Below, in pieces: positions 33,205 to 43,183 of a DNA stretch of 64,000 nt. How positions within the stretch are numbered: position 1 is the stretch's first letter; every line of letters begins with the position of its first letter. The stretch is taken from contig CAWHGA010000025.1 of the NCBI GenBank assembly GCA_963828705.1, positions 1 through 64,000 on the forward strand, in the 5' to 3' direction. The translations under genes and the position numbers were made by a program. Under the pieces are notes generated by a model that searched no databases, was not told the DNA's origin, and worked only from the letters and a program-made list of their open reading frames with translations. Origin of the DNA: CAWDJT01 sp963828705 (GTDB taxonomy: Bacteria; Desulfobacterota; Syntrophobacteria; Syntrophobacterales; Syntrophobacteraceae).

Positions 33205-36200
33205 ATGACAATCAATCGCAAATTGATAGGCGGCTTTCTGGTTTTAGCTCTCATCACCCTGGTTGCGGGACTCATGGGATCGGTAGGCCTGCAGAAAGTC
33301 AAGGGCGCCAGCCAGGAAGCGGTTGCGGTCGAACTGCCCAGGGTGATGGGGTTGTCGAACCTTCAGGAAGCCCAATGGATCATCCAGGGATGCGAACGGA
33401 TCCTCCTTTACGAAAGGGACCCGGCAATCACCCAGCGACAACACCAACGGCTGGCAGAGGCATGGACCAATGCGGGACAGGCCTGGCAAGTCCATGAGAC
33501 TTGGCCTCTGCCTCCAGAAGAAGCAGAGACTTGGCGCAAGTCCGTTGTCAAATGGCAAGAGTGGCAAGCCACACACCAGGAGATCATGACGTTGCTCCAC
33601 CAGGGCGATGATGTCTCCCGGGAATACGCCCATGACCTGAGTTATGGCCGGGGAAGATCGAGCTTCCAGGCCAGCCATGAACTTCTTCAAGAGCTGCTAA
33701 ATACTCATGTCGCGGGGGCCAGGATCGCAAGCGAGAAGGCGGCCACGGCGATCACCCAGTCCAACATCATATTGCTGGGAGGGACGCTCATCGGTTTGGC
33801 TCTTTTGCTGGTGCTCGGGCTTATGGTCTTCCAGGATGTCGGGGAACACCGTAAAGCGGAGAAGATCTTTCAAGCCATGGTGCATGACGCTCCAATCGGG
33901 ATATTCATCGCCCAGCATGGCCACTTCAAGTTGCTCAACTCCTGCTTTGAAGAAATCACCGGGTATGGCGAATCCGAATTGCTGGGGAAAGACTCGCTCC
34001 ATGCGGTGGTTCCGGCTGACAAGGACAAGGTCCGTGAAAACGCTGTCAGGATGCTGAAAGGGCAGATTTCCTTACCTTACGAGTTCCAAATCATCACCAA
34101 GAGCGGTGAGAGTAAGTGGATTCTGGCGAAGGTCGCCTCCATTGACTATCAGGGCGAAAAGGCCACTTTGGGCTACTTTATGGACATTACCGAGCAAAAA
34201 TCCCTCATGGAGAGTCTCATTCGGGAAAAGGGTTTCTTTGAGGCGGCCATGGATAGTCTGCCGGGTATCTTTTACTTTTTTGACGATCAACTGAAGTTCG
34301 TTCGGTGGAACGAGAATTTTGAGAGAGTAACAGGCTATTCGGCTCAGGAGCTTTCCTCAATCAGCCCGCTGGAATTCTTCGTCGGCCAGGACCGGGAACT
34401 CATCGGGCAAAAAATCCTGGAGGTTTTCACCGAAGGAGAGAGCACGGTGGAGGCGGACCTTGTTGCCAAAGATGGTGAAAGAAGAAGGTTTTACTTTACC
34501 GGCAAGCGGCTCATTTTCGATCAGGAACGATACCTATTGGGCATGGGGGTCGATGTCAGCCAACGTTATCAAGCAGAAGTCGCGTTGCTGCGGGAGAAGA
34601 CCTTCTCCGATGCCATCATCGATAGTCTCCCTGGACCTTTTTATCTTCTTGATGATCGCGGCAGAGTTATTCGATGGAACCGGCGCCATGAGGAAGTGAC
34701 CGGTTACTCCGCGGACGAAATCGCCGTCATGAGTCCCCTTGACTACTTCGAAGGGGAAGAAAGAGAGCTGGTGGACAGCCGCATTCAAAAGGTTTTCTCC
34801 GAAGGTGAGGCTGAAGTGGAAGCCCACATAGTGCGGAAGAATGGGGAAAGAACACCATACTACCTAAGAGCGGTCCGCCAAACGATTGGAAATGAGACGT
34901 ATTTCATTGGATTCGGCGTTGACTTCACCGCCCGCAAGCAGGCGGAAGAAGCTCTGGTAAGAAGCGAAGAGCTTTTGCGGAAGGTCTTGGGGGCGTTGCC
35001 GGTGGGTGTTTGGATCACCGATCATCGAGGCAACAGCCTCCTGGGCAATTCTGCCGGCCAGCAGATTTGGGGCGGGGCTCGGCCTGCGGGGATAGAAGGC
35101 TATGGCGACTACAAAGGGTGGTGGGCCGACACCGGCAAACCCATAGCAGCGGAGGAATGGGCCTTAGCCCGGGCCATCTTAAAGGGCGAAACCTCTCTGG
35201 AAGAACTCATCGAGATAGAATGCCTTGACGGGACCCGCAAGACCATCCTCAATTCCGCCATCCCCCTGCGAAACGACAACCTGGAGATTACCGGCGCCAT
35301 CATCGTCAATCAGGACATTACCGCCCGCCGGCAGGCGGAGGCGGCCAAGGCCAAACTGGAATCCCTGCTCTCACAAGCCCAGAAAATGGAAGCCATCGGC
35401 ACCCTGGCGGGCGGTATTGCCCATGACTTCAACAACATCCTGGGCATCATCATCGGTTACAGCGAGATGCTGGGACTGCGCCTTGCGAGTACCGAGATCG
35501 GCAGAAAAGAACTCGTAGAAGTCCTGAAAGCCGCTCAACGGGCCAAAGACCTGGTGAAACAGATCCTGACCTTCAGCCGCCAATCCCAGCAGGAACGGCG
35601 TCCCATGGATCTTGACCCAATCATTCGTGAAACCATGAAAATGCTGCGGTCCACCATCCCGACCACCATCAATTTCCGCACCAATATCCAAAAAACCGGG
35701 CCGGTGCTGGCCGACCCCACTCAGATCCAGCAGGTCCTTTTCAATCTTTGCGCCAATGCCGCTCACGCCATGCATCGCGACGGCGGGACGCTCACCGTTG
35801 AGCTGCTGGCCGTGGATTTACAACAACCGTTGCCACATCCGGACCTGGCCGCGGGTTCCTACGTCAAACTGACGGTCAGTGATACCGGACACGGCATGAC
35901 CACGGAGGTGATAGCCCGGATTTTTGAGCCGTTTTTCACCACTAAAGGGGTTGGGGAAGGTACCGGCCTGGGTCTGTCGGTGGTCCATGGCATCATCAAG
36001 AGCCACCAGGGGGCCATAACGGTCTACAGCGAGCCGGAACAAGGGACCTCTTTTTGCATCTATCTCCCCTTGATCCTGACTCAAGCTTCTGCAGAAATTC
36101 AAACCACGGATCCGGTCCCACGAGGCAAAGGTTGTGTGCTATTTGTTGACGATGAAGAGGCCCTCATGGAATTAGGCCGCAAGATGCTTGAGTACCTGGG

Positions 36201-36507
36201 CTATGAAGTGGTGGCCAAATCCAGCAGCCTCGACGCTTTGAAGGCTTTTCAAGACCAGCCCGAGCGATTCGATCTGGTGATCACCGACTACACCATGCCG
36301 CACTTGACCGGCACCAACTTGGCCAAAAAAATCAAGGAATTGCGTGCTGATATTCCGATTATTCTGTGCACCGGCTTCAGTGAGGCTGTCACCCGGGAGA
36401 GCTCCAAGGAGATGGGTATTGACGAGTATATGATGAAACCCCTGGCGGTGAATGAACTGGCCAAGACAGTTCATCGGCTGTTGAAAGACAAACGGAAGAC
36501 CGTGTAG
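33205..36507 (+). CDS. Hybrid sensor histidine kinase with MCP-like sensor, four PAS and receiver domains
   Basis: 1,100 residues, intact. A four-helix-bundle (4HB_MCP-like) periplasmic domain (about 30-185) lies between membrane helices at 8-28 (KLIGGFLVLALITLVAGLMG) and 190-212 (NIILLGGTLIGLALLLVLGL). Four PAS domains follow at about 220, 345, 465 and 590; the second and third resemble each other closely (SLPGIFYFFDDQLKFVRWNE and SLPGPFYLLDDRGRVIRWNR). HisKA has H in GGIAHDFNNILGIIIGYSEM. HATPase_c has NLCANAAHAM and GEGTGLGLSVVHGI. The receiver has VLFVDDEEALMELG and phospho-acceptor D in LVITDYTMPHLTG. No output-domain partner gene is adjacent. Confidence 0.92.
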   Translation: MTINRKLIGGFLVLALITLVAGLMGSVGLQKVKGASQEAVAVELPRVMGLSNLQEAQWIIQGCERILLYERDPAITQRQHQRLAEAWTNAGQAWQVHETWPLPPEEAETWRKSVVKWQEWQATHQEIMTLLHQGDDVSREYAHDLSYGRGRSSFQASHELLQELLNTHVAGARIASEKAATAITQSNIILLGGTLIGLALLLVLGLMVFQDVGEHRKAEKIFQAMVHDAPIGIFIAQHGHFKLLNSCFEEITGYGESELLGKDSLHAVVPADKDKVRENAVRMLKGQISLPYEFQIITKSGESKWILAKVASIDYQGEKATLGYFMDITEQKSLMESLIREKGFFEAAMDSLPGIFYFFDDQLKFVRWNENFERVTGYSAQELSSISPLEFFVGQDRELIGQKILEVFTEGESTVEADLVAKDGERRRFYFTGKRLIFDQERYLLGMGVDVSQRYQAEVALLREKTFSDAIIDSLPGPFYLLDDRGRVIRWNRRHEEVTGYSADEIAVMSPLDYFEGEERELVDSRIQKVFSEGEAEVEAHIVRKNGERTPYYLRAVRQTIGNETYFIGFGVDFTARKQAEEALVRSEELLRKVLGALPVGVWITDHRGNSLLGNSAGQQIWGGARPAGIEGYGDYKGWWADTGKPIAAEEWALARAILKGETSLEELIEIECLDGTRKTILNSAIPLRNDNLEITGAIIVNQDITARRQAEAAKAKLESLLSQAQKMEAIGTLAGGIAHDFNNILGIIIGYSEMLGLRLASTEIGRKELVEVLKAAQRAKDLVKQILTFSRQSQQERRPMDLDPIIRETMKMLRSTIPTTINFRTNIQKTGPVLADPTQIQQVLFNLCANAAHAMHRDGGTLTVELLAVDLQQPLPHPDLAAGSYVKLTVSDTGHGMTTEVIARIFEPFFTTKGVGEGTGLGLSVVHGIIKSHQGAITVYSEPEQGTSFCIYLPLILTQASAEIQTTDPVPRGKGCVLFVDDEEALMELGRKMLEYLGYEVVAKSSSLDALKAFQDQPERFDLVITDYTMPHLTGTNLAKKIKELRADIPIILCTGFSEAVTRESSKEMGIDEYMMKPLAVNELAKTVHRLLKDKRKTV

Positions 36508-36631
36508 GACCCGCCCCGAAAGCGCGGCATCCTTTTGCGTCGAATGCCCGCTGGCTTGAGTCCCGGGTCGTGGGCCTGGTAGTTTGCAGCTGGGAACCCG
36601 GCTCTCAGTTGGATTAGCTGCCAAATCCCGA

Positions 36632-37663
36632 CTATGCCGACAATCCTTTGATATTCTGGTGCAACTCGCGGGTTTTTTCCATCCGCACCCGGTCTCGATC
36701 CAGCGCAATGGCATCCAGCTCTTTCTGCAACATCAGCAGGTCCGGCATATCATACGGCTTTCCCGCACCGTGGGCATCGATCAACGATCGGTAGATGAAA
36801 ATCATGCGGCCGATGAGTTCCACGGGGTATTCGCGGCCTTGAACCTTGAGCGTCTGCAGACCGAGGTCCATGTAGTCCCACAGTTCCTTGCCGTTGATGG
36901 CGAAAGCGACGTTGGGATGGCGGCGGATACGATCATTGATGATGTCGATTTCCTCCCGACTGCGACCGCGCTGGCTAAGCACCTTATGGCGCTGGCCATC
37001 GGTCAACAGGCAAAGGCGGAAACAACTGCCGCTGCGATCCGGCCAACCTTCATATTCGACGATTTCGTTGCCGTCTTCATCATGATGGATGCGTTTGATG
37101 TAGGAGTCGGCAATCAGTTCATGGAAGACGCAATTGCCAACACCGCCCACACAGCGATTGCCGTGGATCAGCACTTCGGTTGCTACCCCCGCGGCGTCCG
37201 CTGCCAGCTTAAAGGCCCGCATCTTGTCCACCGTGTTGATTTCGGTACTGGCCACGATCTGACTGGCCCCGTATCCCTTGTATTCGGCAATCTGAGCGGG
37301 TGTCTGAATGTTGCAGCCGACGCTGGCATGGATAACCAATTGCGGGAAGTTCTTGCTCACCATCTGGATCACCGCCGGGGTTTTGACGATGACCCCTTCT
37401 GCACCCCAGGCGGCATATTTGGCAATCTTTCTCATGACGAGCATCAGCTTGGCCTCGGGGACATCGGCATTGATGGCCACCCGCACCTTGCCTCCAAAGG
37501 GTCTGGCTAATTCGATGGCATCGCGGATCTGCGAATCCTCCACCTCCCAGGCACACTTCCGGCGACTGAACCCCTTACAACCCACATAGACCGCATCGGC
37601 ACCCTGGGCAAACACTCTTTCCACCATTTGTAGACTTCCGCCTGGTGCCAACAGCTCGTTCAT
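36632..37663 (-). CDS. U32-family peptidase / YhbU-like protein
   Basis: A 343-residue protein of the U32 collagenase-like family. It starts MNELLAPGGSLQMVERVFAQ and GADAVYVGCKGFSRR, the conserved N-terminus of a TIM-like barrel. VRVAINADVP, VIHASVGCNIQTPAQIAEY and EVLIHGNRCVGGVGNCVF (cysteines near the family signature), then GSCFRLCLLTDGQ, provide the cysteine residues that bind an iron-sulfur cluster in the UbiU/TrhP/RlhA branch. Members act as hydroxylases in ubiquinone or RNA modification or are annotated as proteases; I cannot tell which. Single gene, minus strand. Confidence 0.85.
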   Translation of the reverse strand: MNELLAPGGSLQMVERVFAQGADAVYVGCKGFSRRKCAWEVEDSQIRDAIELARPFGGKVRVAINADVPEAKLMLVMRKIAKYAAWGAEGVIVKTPAVIQMVSKNFPQLVIHASVGCNIQTPAQIAEYKGYGASQIVASTEINTVDKMRAFKLAADAAGVATEVLIHGNRCVGGVGNCVFHELIADSYIKRIHHDEDGNEIVEYEGWPDRSGSCFRLCLLTDGQRHKVLSQRGRSREEIDIINDRIRRHPNVAFAINGKELWDYMDLGLQTLKVQGREYPVELIGRMIFIYRSLIDAHGAGKPYDMPDLLMLQKELDAIALDRDRVRMEKTRELHQNIKGLSA

Positions 37664-38060
37664 GGGACCCTCCTCCTGGTGGCTTCATCCCACCCGACAC
37701 ACCGATTTGCCAGGTGTCGGATTGAAGTAAAGCTTACTACCCACGATGAAATAGCGATTACCTCTTAGTTTAACGAGAGCATATTCGCAAGAGCAACATG
37801 AAGTTTAGAAAAAAGTTTCACAAAAAGCAATCCCAATGGCAACCGGCGGGACTAGCATCAGCTGGCAAAGTTCAGCACGCCGGCCTGACCAAAAGATTTT
37901 TGCCTTCTCCCCACCATTGTGATGAAATGAGAGGGAACTCTTTTCCCACGGCCATGGAAAAGGCTCGCCGGATGAAAACCGACCATGCCCAATGGTGAAT
38001 CGATCACCTGTGGAGCTTGTCCGAAATTCTCACAATTGCCCAAGCGCGAGTGGACCGACC
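37664..38060. other. Intergenic region
   Basis: About 400 bases between divergent genes. It holds an imperfect hairpin near 37697-37720 (CCGACAC...GTGTCGG) just upstream of the U32 gene and an AT-rich stretch around 37740-37830 that could carry divergent promoters. I see no gene. Confidence 0.5.
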
Positions 38061-38744
38061 ATGAGATTGTTGCAATTAAAGATTCTGATCTTGTTGTGGC
38101 TGATCAACTTCGCACCACCGTTGCTGGCCCATTTGTTTGAAAACCGTTGGAACCGGCCGCTGGACAGGGGAAGACTCTGCCGCGACGGCCACCCTGTGTT
38201 TGGAACCCACAAGACCGATCGAGGGCTGATCGGCGCCATGGTCATGGGCTATGGCGCCGGCTTGTTGCTGGGATTTCCCTGGTGGCTGGGTCTGGCATGC
38301 GCTGTTTTGAGCATGGCCGGCGACCTGCTGTCCAGCTTCCTCAAAAGGCGCTTGCGCCAACCCAGCGGCACGGTAGCCCCAGGATTCGACCAGCTGTTCG
38401 AAGGCTTGTTGCCGTTTGCCGTCCTGGCCTGGTATGAGCCTCTAAGCACCGCCGAAGTGGTGGTCCTGGTCACGCTCTTTATGATCGGCGCCTACCTGGG
38501 GTCATGGTTCTTCAAAAAAATCCTCCTGGAAAAACCACAGAAAGACTACCCGCGGCCACTCAGCTCCCGGGTCCGCCTCAAGGAATTGCGCCGCTGCTCC
38601 CCATCTCTCATCCCCTTCCATCTCTGGCTCAACCTCGAAGATGTCATCTACTACAACCTGATTATGAAAGGTACCTTTCGGCTCCTGGGGCTCTATGAAA
38701 AGGGCCGGCAAAATGCTCTCCAGATCAGCCGCACGAGAGATTAG
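38061..38744 (+). CDS. CarS-like CDP-archaeol synthase family membrane protein
   Basis: 227 residues from the ATG at 38061, in the DUF46/CarS-like family of integral membrane cytidylyltransferases. The first helix is LLQLKILILLWLINFAPPLL; the signature region HPVFGTHKTDRGLIGAMVMG is followed by AVLSMAGDLLSSFLKRRLRQ and VAPGFDQLFEGLLPF, which correspond to the catalytic cytosolic loops of CarS/CdsA enzymes. The C-terminal part is longer than in archaeal CarS (FHLWLNLEDVIYYNLIMK). In archaea the enzyme makes CDP-archaeol; in bacteria the substrate is unknown. It overlaps the next gene by 50 bases, a strong sign of a functional link. Confidence 0.78.
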   Translation: MRLLQLKILILLWLINFAPPLLAHLFENRWNRPLDRGRLCRDGHPVFGTHKTDRGLIGAMVMGYGAGLLLGFPWWLGLACAVLSMAGDLLSSFLKRRLRQPSGTVAPGFDQLFEGLLPFAVLAWYEPLSTAEVVVLVTLFMIGAYLGSWFFKKILLEKPQKDYPRPLSSRVRLKELRRCSPSLIPFHLWLNLEDVIYYNLIMKGTFRLLGLYEKGRQNALQISRTRD

Positions 38745-39468
38745 CTTTTTTTTCCCGGATCTTCCTGAAGCATTCGATGGCTACACCGTCCTGTTTATGT
38801 CCGACCTCCACCTGGACGGCATGGATGGCCTCACGGAAAAGCTCGAAGACATGCTGCCCGACCTTCCCGCCGATGTTTGCCTCATTGGTGGCGACTTGCG
38901 GATGGAAACCTACGGGCCCTATGACGAAGCCATGGCTCGTTTCATGCGCCTGCTGCCGAAGTTGCGGGTGCACGATGGCGTCTATTCGGTGCTGGGCAAT
39001 CACGATTGCCTGGAAATGGCCCCAAGCCTCATCGAAGCAGGGGTGACGGTGCTGCTCAATGATGCCGTGGCCATCGAGCGCCATAGCCAGCGGATCTGGA
39101 TCGTCGGGATCGACGACCCCCATCACTTCCAGTGTCATGATCTGGGGAAGGCCTTTGAAGACATCCCTCAGGAGGCTTTTGTCATATTTCTTTCCCACTC
39201 CCCGGAAGTTTACCGTGAAGCCCGGCAGTTCGGCGCGCGGTTTTACCTCTGCGGCCACACCCATGCCGGCCAGATTCAGATCATCCCCATCGGCCCAATC
39301 TTCACCCACAGCCGCACCGGCCGCCGTTACGTGCAAGGAAGCTGGGACTACCACGGCATGCAAGGCTATACCAGCGCCGGCGTCGGGACATCCGGGATCC
39401 CGGTACGATATTTTTCCCAAGGGGAAGTGGTGCGGATCACCTTACGGCGCGGGCAAGAACCCGTTTAG
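38695..39468 (+). CDS. Calcineurin-like metallophosphoesterase
   Basis: 257 residues with the full two-metal set: MSDLHLDG (D-x-H), CLIGGDLR (GD), LGNHDCLEM (GNHD), FLSHSPEV (H) and YLCGHTHAGQIQIIPIGPIF (GHTH). The overall plan matches the YaeI/UDP-diacylglucosamine-pyrophosphatase-like branch, whose members hydrolyse lipid or nucleotide phosphates. It starts within the CarS-like gene. An internal ATG a few codons later (MLSRSAAREIS) is possible. Pairing with a CDP-lipid synthase suggests action on a phospholipid or CDP-lipid; this is inference. Confidence 0.85.
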   Translation: MKRAGKMLSRSAAREISFFFPDLPEAFDGYTVLFMSDLHLDGMDGLTEKLEDMLPDLPADVCLIGGDLRMETYGPYDEAMARFMRLLPKLRVHDGVYSVLGNHDCLEMAPSLIEAGVTVLLNDAVAIERHSQRIWIVGIDDPHHFQCHDLGKAFEDIPQEAFVIFLSHSPEVYREARQFGARFYLCGHTHAGQIQIIPIGPIFTHSRTGRRYVQGSWDYHGMQGYTSAGVGTSGIPVRYFSQGEVVRITLRRGQEPV

Positions 39469-39683
39469 GAACAACCCGGAATCGAGAACCAGAATAGCGA
39501 ACAAAATATGACAGCACCTCTTGTCCTTCGGCTCAGGCAGCGAGTTGCCTGGGCCACCCAAGATCACGAGGTAGCAAAATGGAAGAAATATTCCTTACCT
39601 TGGGCGGGCGGCAAGGCCCCAAATTTATACTGTCGTGATAAAGTCTTTCCCGCAACCGTTGATGGATATTCGGGCGAGCTTGC

Positions 39684-39723
39684 TTGTCACCGTTTTGTAA
39701 CAATCGATTCATCAAATTGTCAC
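39684..39723 (+). promoter_or_regulatory. Pho-box-like direct repeats before phoB
   Basis: TTGTCAC (39684-39690) and TTGTAAC (39695-39701) are 11 bases apart, and a further TTGTCAC (39717-39723) is exactly 22 bases on, so three repeats share an 11-base period. PhoB binds tandem 7-base repeats with 4-base spacers. The array sits 47-86 bases before the phoB ATG, consistent with autoregulation. The rest of 39469-39769 shows no gene. Confidence 0.72.
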
Positions 39724-39769
39724 ATACCGGTGTTCTACTTGAATCTCCCTAACTGCTGGAGAGGCGAAC

Positions 39770-40450
39770 ATGGCGATAGGATCGGTTTTGGTGGTGGAAG
39801 ATGACCGGGACATTTTGGAGCTCCTGGCATTCACTATTCGAGGTGCCGGATTCGAGGTGCACACCGCCGGGGACGGCCTGGAAGCTCTAGTACTGGCCAG
39901 GCAGCAGCACCCCACCATCATTGTTCTCGACTTGATGCTGCCAGGAATGGACGGGCTCGACGTGTGCCGGGAACTCAAACGGGGCGAAGACACCGCCACC
40001 ATCCCGGTGATCATGCTGACCGCACGGGGCGAAGAGGTCGATCGGATTGTCGGACTGGAGCTGGGGGCCGATGATTATATGGTGAAACCCTTCAGTCCGC
40101 GCGAAGTGGTGTTACGCATCCGCGCCATCTTGCGGCGCACGGCATCGCCGGAAAAACCGGCCATCTGGCAGGAAGAGGGGTTGCAGGTTAATTTTGAAGC
40201 GCATCGAGTGCTGGTCCACGGAAACCTCATCGAATTGACCGCTACCGAATTCAAGTTGCTGGCGGAACTGATCCGCAACCGCGGTAAGGTACAGAGTCGG
40301 GATCAGTTGCTGGACAAGGTCTGGGGCTATCAGTTCGAAGGCTACGCCCGCACCGTGGATACTCACGTCCGGCGACTGCGCCAGAAGCTTGGTCAATGCG
40401 CCGACCGGGTGGAAACGGTACGAGGCATTGGCTATCGGTTCCGGGAATAG
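39770..40450 (+). CDS. phoB: Phosphate response regulator PhoB
   Basis: A 226-residue OmpR/PhoB-family regulator. The receiver domain has VLVVEDDRDILELL, phospho-acceptor D in IVLDLMLPGMDGLDV, and conserved T/K in MLTARGEE and YMVKPFSPREV. The winged-helix domain has LTATEFKLLAELIRN, SRDQLLDKVWGYQF and TVDTHVRRLRQKLG. The assignment to PhoB rests on the linked phoR and pst genes and the Pho-box array just upstream. Six bases separate it from phoR. Confidence 0.93.
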   Translation: MAIGSVLVVEDDRDILELLAFTIRGAGFEVHTAGDGLEALVLARQQHPTIIVLDLMLPGMDGLDVCRELKRGEDTATIPVIMLTARGEEVDRIVGLELGADDYMVKPFSPREVVLRIRAILRRTASPEKPAIWQEEGLQVNFEAHRVLVHGNLIELTATEFKLLAELIRNRGKVQSRDQLLDKVWGYQFEGYARTVDTHVRRLRQKLGQCADRVETVRGIGYRFRE

Positions 40451-40456
40451 GAGACT

Positions 40457-42269
40457 ATGAGACTGTCTTTCAGAACGCGGTTGCTGCTCACTTTCTGGAT
40501 CGTGATCGTCCTGGCCCAGGGATTGCCTACGCTGTATTACCTCCGCAACCTGAGCCGTGACATCATTGAGGAAGAGCGCGGCAAAGCCGTCCGTCAACTC
40601 CACCTGGTGCATTGGCTCCTAACCCAGGAGCCGGGATTCAAAGACGGGGAGCGGTATCAACCAATGGCTGAACCAACTGGGAGCGCAACTCAACATCCGC
40701 ATCACCCACATGGCAACGGGCGGACAGGTCGTCGCCGATTCCCAGGTTGCCTATGCCGATCTCGGCAACATGGAAAACCACGCCAACCGACCTGAAATCA
40801 TTGCCGCGCGCAGTCAGGAAGTGGGCTTCAGCATTCGCTACAGCGGCACGGTCAACAAAGAGCTGCTCTATGTGGCCAAGGCCGTCGAGCCCGCCGGCTC
40901 GATCCCTGCGGGTGTCATCCGCCTGGCCTTGCCGTTTTCCTCGATCCGCGAACAGATCGACATGATAAGCCATGCCCTCTATGGCCTGATAGCTTTCATG
41001 CTGGTGGCCACCGCCTTGCTCAGCCATATCCTCACGCGCCAACTGCGGCGTTCGATCGCCCCGCTGATGCACGCCGCCGAATTGCTCGGCAAAGGGGACT
41101 TCAGTCAAAGGATCCGCACCCTTTCGTCCCGCGAACTCTCACCGCTTGCCGATTCCTTCAACCGGATGGCGGAACTCACCCAGACCCACATTCACAGCAT
41201 CATCGCCCAGAAACAACAATTGGAAGCCATCCTCAATGGTATGCAGGAAGGCTTGATGCTGCTGGATTCTCGCGGCAAGATCCAGGCTGTCAATCAGGCG
41301 CTGCGCCGCATGGCTCCCAGTGTTGCTCGCATCGAAGGACGCCGCCCTCTGGAAGTGATCATGAGCCCCGAATTGCAGGAAGCCTGCGAGCGGATACTCC
41401 GAGACGATACCGATTCGGGTGAACCCCACAACCTGCAAATCTCTCTGGAGTGGGAGCGCGCCTATGACGTCAACATCGTCCGCGTCCAGGACCGGCAGGA
41501 AGGGCTGGGGGCCATCGTAGTGCTGCACGACATCAGCGAATTGAAGCGGTTGGAAAGGGTGCGGAAAGATTTTGTTTCCAATGTCTCACACGAATTGCGC
41601 ACCCCTCTGTCCTCGGTCAAAGGATATGGGGAGACTCTTCTCAGTGGCGGGGAACAAGACCCTGAAACCACGCGCTCCTTCCTTCAGGTGATCGTAAGAA
41701 ACGCCGACCACATGACCACGATCGTCAATGACCTGCTGGAACTCGCTCGCCTGGAGGCCAAGCAAGAACCCACAAAGATATCCGCGGTCGACCCCTCGGA
41801 TGCTCTCAACGCCGCCTGGAAGCTGTGCGCACCGCTGGCTCAGGACAAGCAGGTGCGGCTGGAGCATGACTTCCCCTCCGATGGCCTCAAAGTGAGGGCC
41901 GACTTCGATCAACTGGTACAGGTGTTTCGAAACCTGCTGGAAAACGCCATACGCTATAATCCTTCTGGGGAACCGGTGACGGTATCCCAAAAACTAACCG
42001 GGGATATGGTAACGTTTAGCGTGCATGACCGCGGTCCAGGGATACCCCGACAGGAACAACACCGCATTTTCGAACGCTTCTATCGAATCGAAAAACACCG
42101 CAACAAGGCCTCTGGAAGCACCGGCCTGGGATTGGCCATCTGCCGTCATATCATCCGCAACCACGGTGGGCGTATCTGGGTGGAAAGCTTCGCCGGAGGA
42201 GAGAGAAAAGGATCGACTTTTTCGTTCACTTTGCCCGCCGCATTACCAGAAGAATCCGGCGAGCCATGA
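40457..42269 (+). CDS. phoR: Phosphate sensor kinase PhoR, frameshifted near the N-terminus
   Basis: About 600 residues when repaired. The first helix is TRLLLTFWIVIVLAQGLPTL. An extra C near 40663 (CAACCAATGG instead of CAACAATGG) shifts the frame; the other frame continues QWLNQLGAQLNIRITHMATG, giving a periplasmic domain. The second helix is GLIAFMLVATALLSHILTRQ, then HAMP, a PAS domain (ILNGMQEGLMLLDSRGKIQA), HisKA (FVSNVSHELRTPLSSVKGYG) and HATPase_c (LLENAIRYNPSGEP, VHDRGPGIPRQEQHRIFERF, STGLGLAICRHI). It senses phosphate through the Pst transporter and phosphorylates PhoB. The domain build is larger than E. coli PhoR but typical of this branch. Confidence 0.92.
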
Positions 42270-42390
42270 CTACTTTCCCGGCATATGCAACGAACTGCCA
42301 TGGCAGCCCGACCCATCATACGCATTCCGCATCAGCGCTGATCCTCCGTCGACATGCGCCGCGATAGAATCTAAGCACAAGGGCGAATGA

Positions 42391-43153
42391 ATGGACAACC
42401 CAGTGAAGATGACCACGAAAGAACCTTTGTTTTTACTACGGCGCTTTCCAGGCGCTGCACGACATTGCCCTGGATCTCCCCGAGAAGCAGGCGACGGCCC
42501 TCATTGGGCCTTCCGGTTGCGGCAAAAGCACTTTCTTGCGATGCCTCAACCGCATGAACGATCTTATCCCCCACAGCCGTGTGAGCGGCGAAATCCTCCT
42601 GGAAGGCCAAAACATCTGTGATCCTTCGGTGGATGTGGTGGAATTGAGGCGTCGTGTGGGGATGGTGTTTCAAAAACCCAATCCTTTTCCCAAGACCATT
42701 TTTGAAAATGTGGCCTATGGCTTGCGCGTCAACGGCATCAAGGACAAGAACTTCCTCGCCGAACGGGTGGAGTTCAGCTTGAAACAGTCGGCCTTGTGGG
42801 ATGAGGTCCAGGATCGCCTGCACAAATCCGCTCTCGGACTCTCCGGCGGGCAACAGCAGCGTCTATGCATCGCCCGGGCCCTGGCGGTGGAGCCGGACGT
42901 GCTCCTCATGGACGAACCAGCCTCGGCCCTGGATCCCATAGCCACCCAGAAGATCGAAGACCTGATCCATGAATTGAAGCGGACCTACACCATCGTCATT
43001 GTGACCCACAACATGCAGCAAGCGGCCCGCGTCTCGGACGTCACGGCGTTCTTTTTTATGGGCAAACTGGTGGAAGTGGCACAAACCGAGACCCTGTTCA
43101 CTCGACCAAAATTCAAACAGACCGAAGACTACATCACCGGCCGCTTCGGTTAG
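42391..43153 (+). CDS. pstB: Phosphate ABC transporter ATP-binding protein PstB, frameshifted near the N-terminus
   Basis: The ATP-binding subunit of the high-affinity phosphate importer. A run of five T (one too many) near 42430 breaks the frame; removing one gives LFYYGAFQALHDIALDLPEK and then Walker A IGPSGCGKSTFLRCLNRMND. The rest is intact: GMVFQKPNPFPKTIFENVAY (Q-loop), ALGLSGGQQQRLCIARALAV (signature), VLLMDEPASALDPIA (Walker B) and IVIVTHNMQQAARVSD (H-loop). It follows phoR on the plus strand and ends 30 bases from the end of pstA, which runs in the opposite direction. So pstB is separate from pstSCA. Confidence 0.93.
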
Positions 43154-43183
43154 GACTGCGACCATGGAAAGCCGTTTTTTCCT

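Noticed and set aside
37798..37998. 66-residue plus-strand frame starting MKFRKKFHKKQ
   Set aside because: No convincing ribosome-binding site and no family. It lies in the promoter region between divergent genes and is probably a chance frame.
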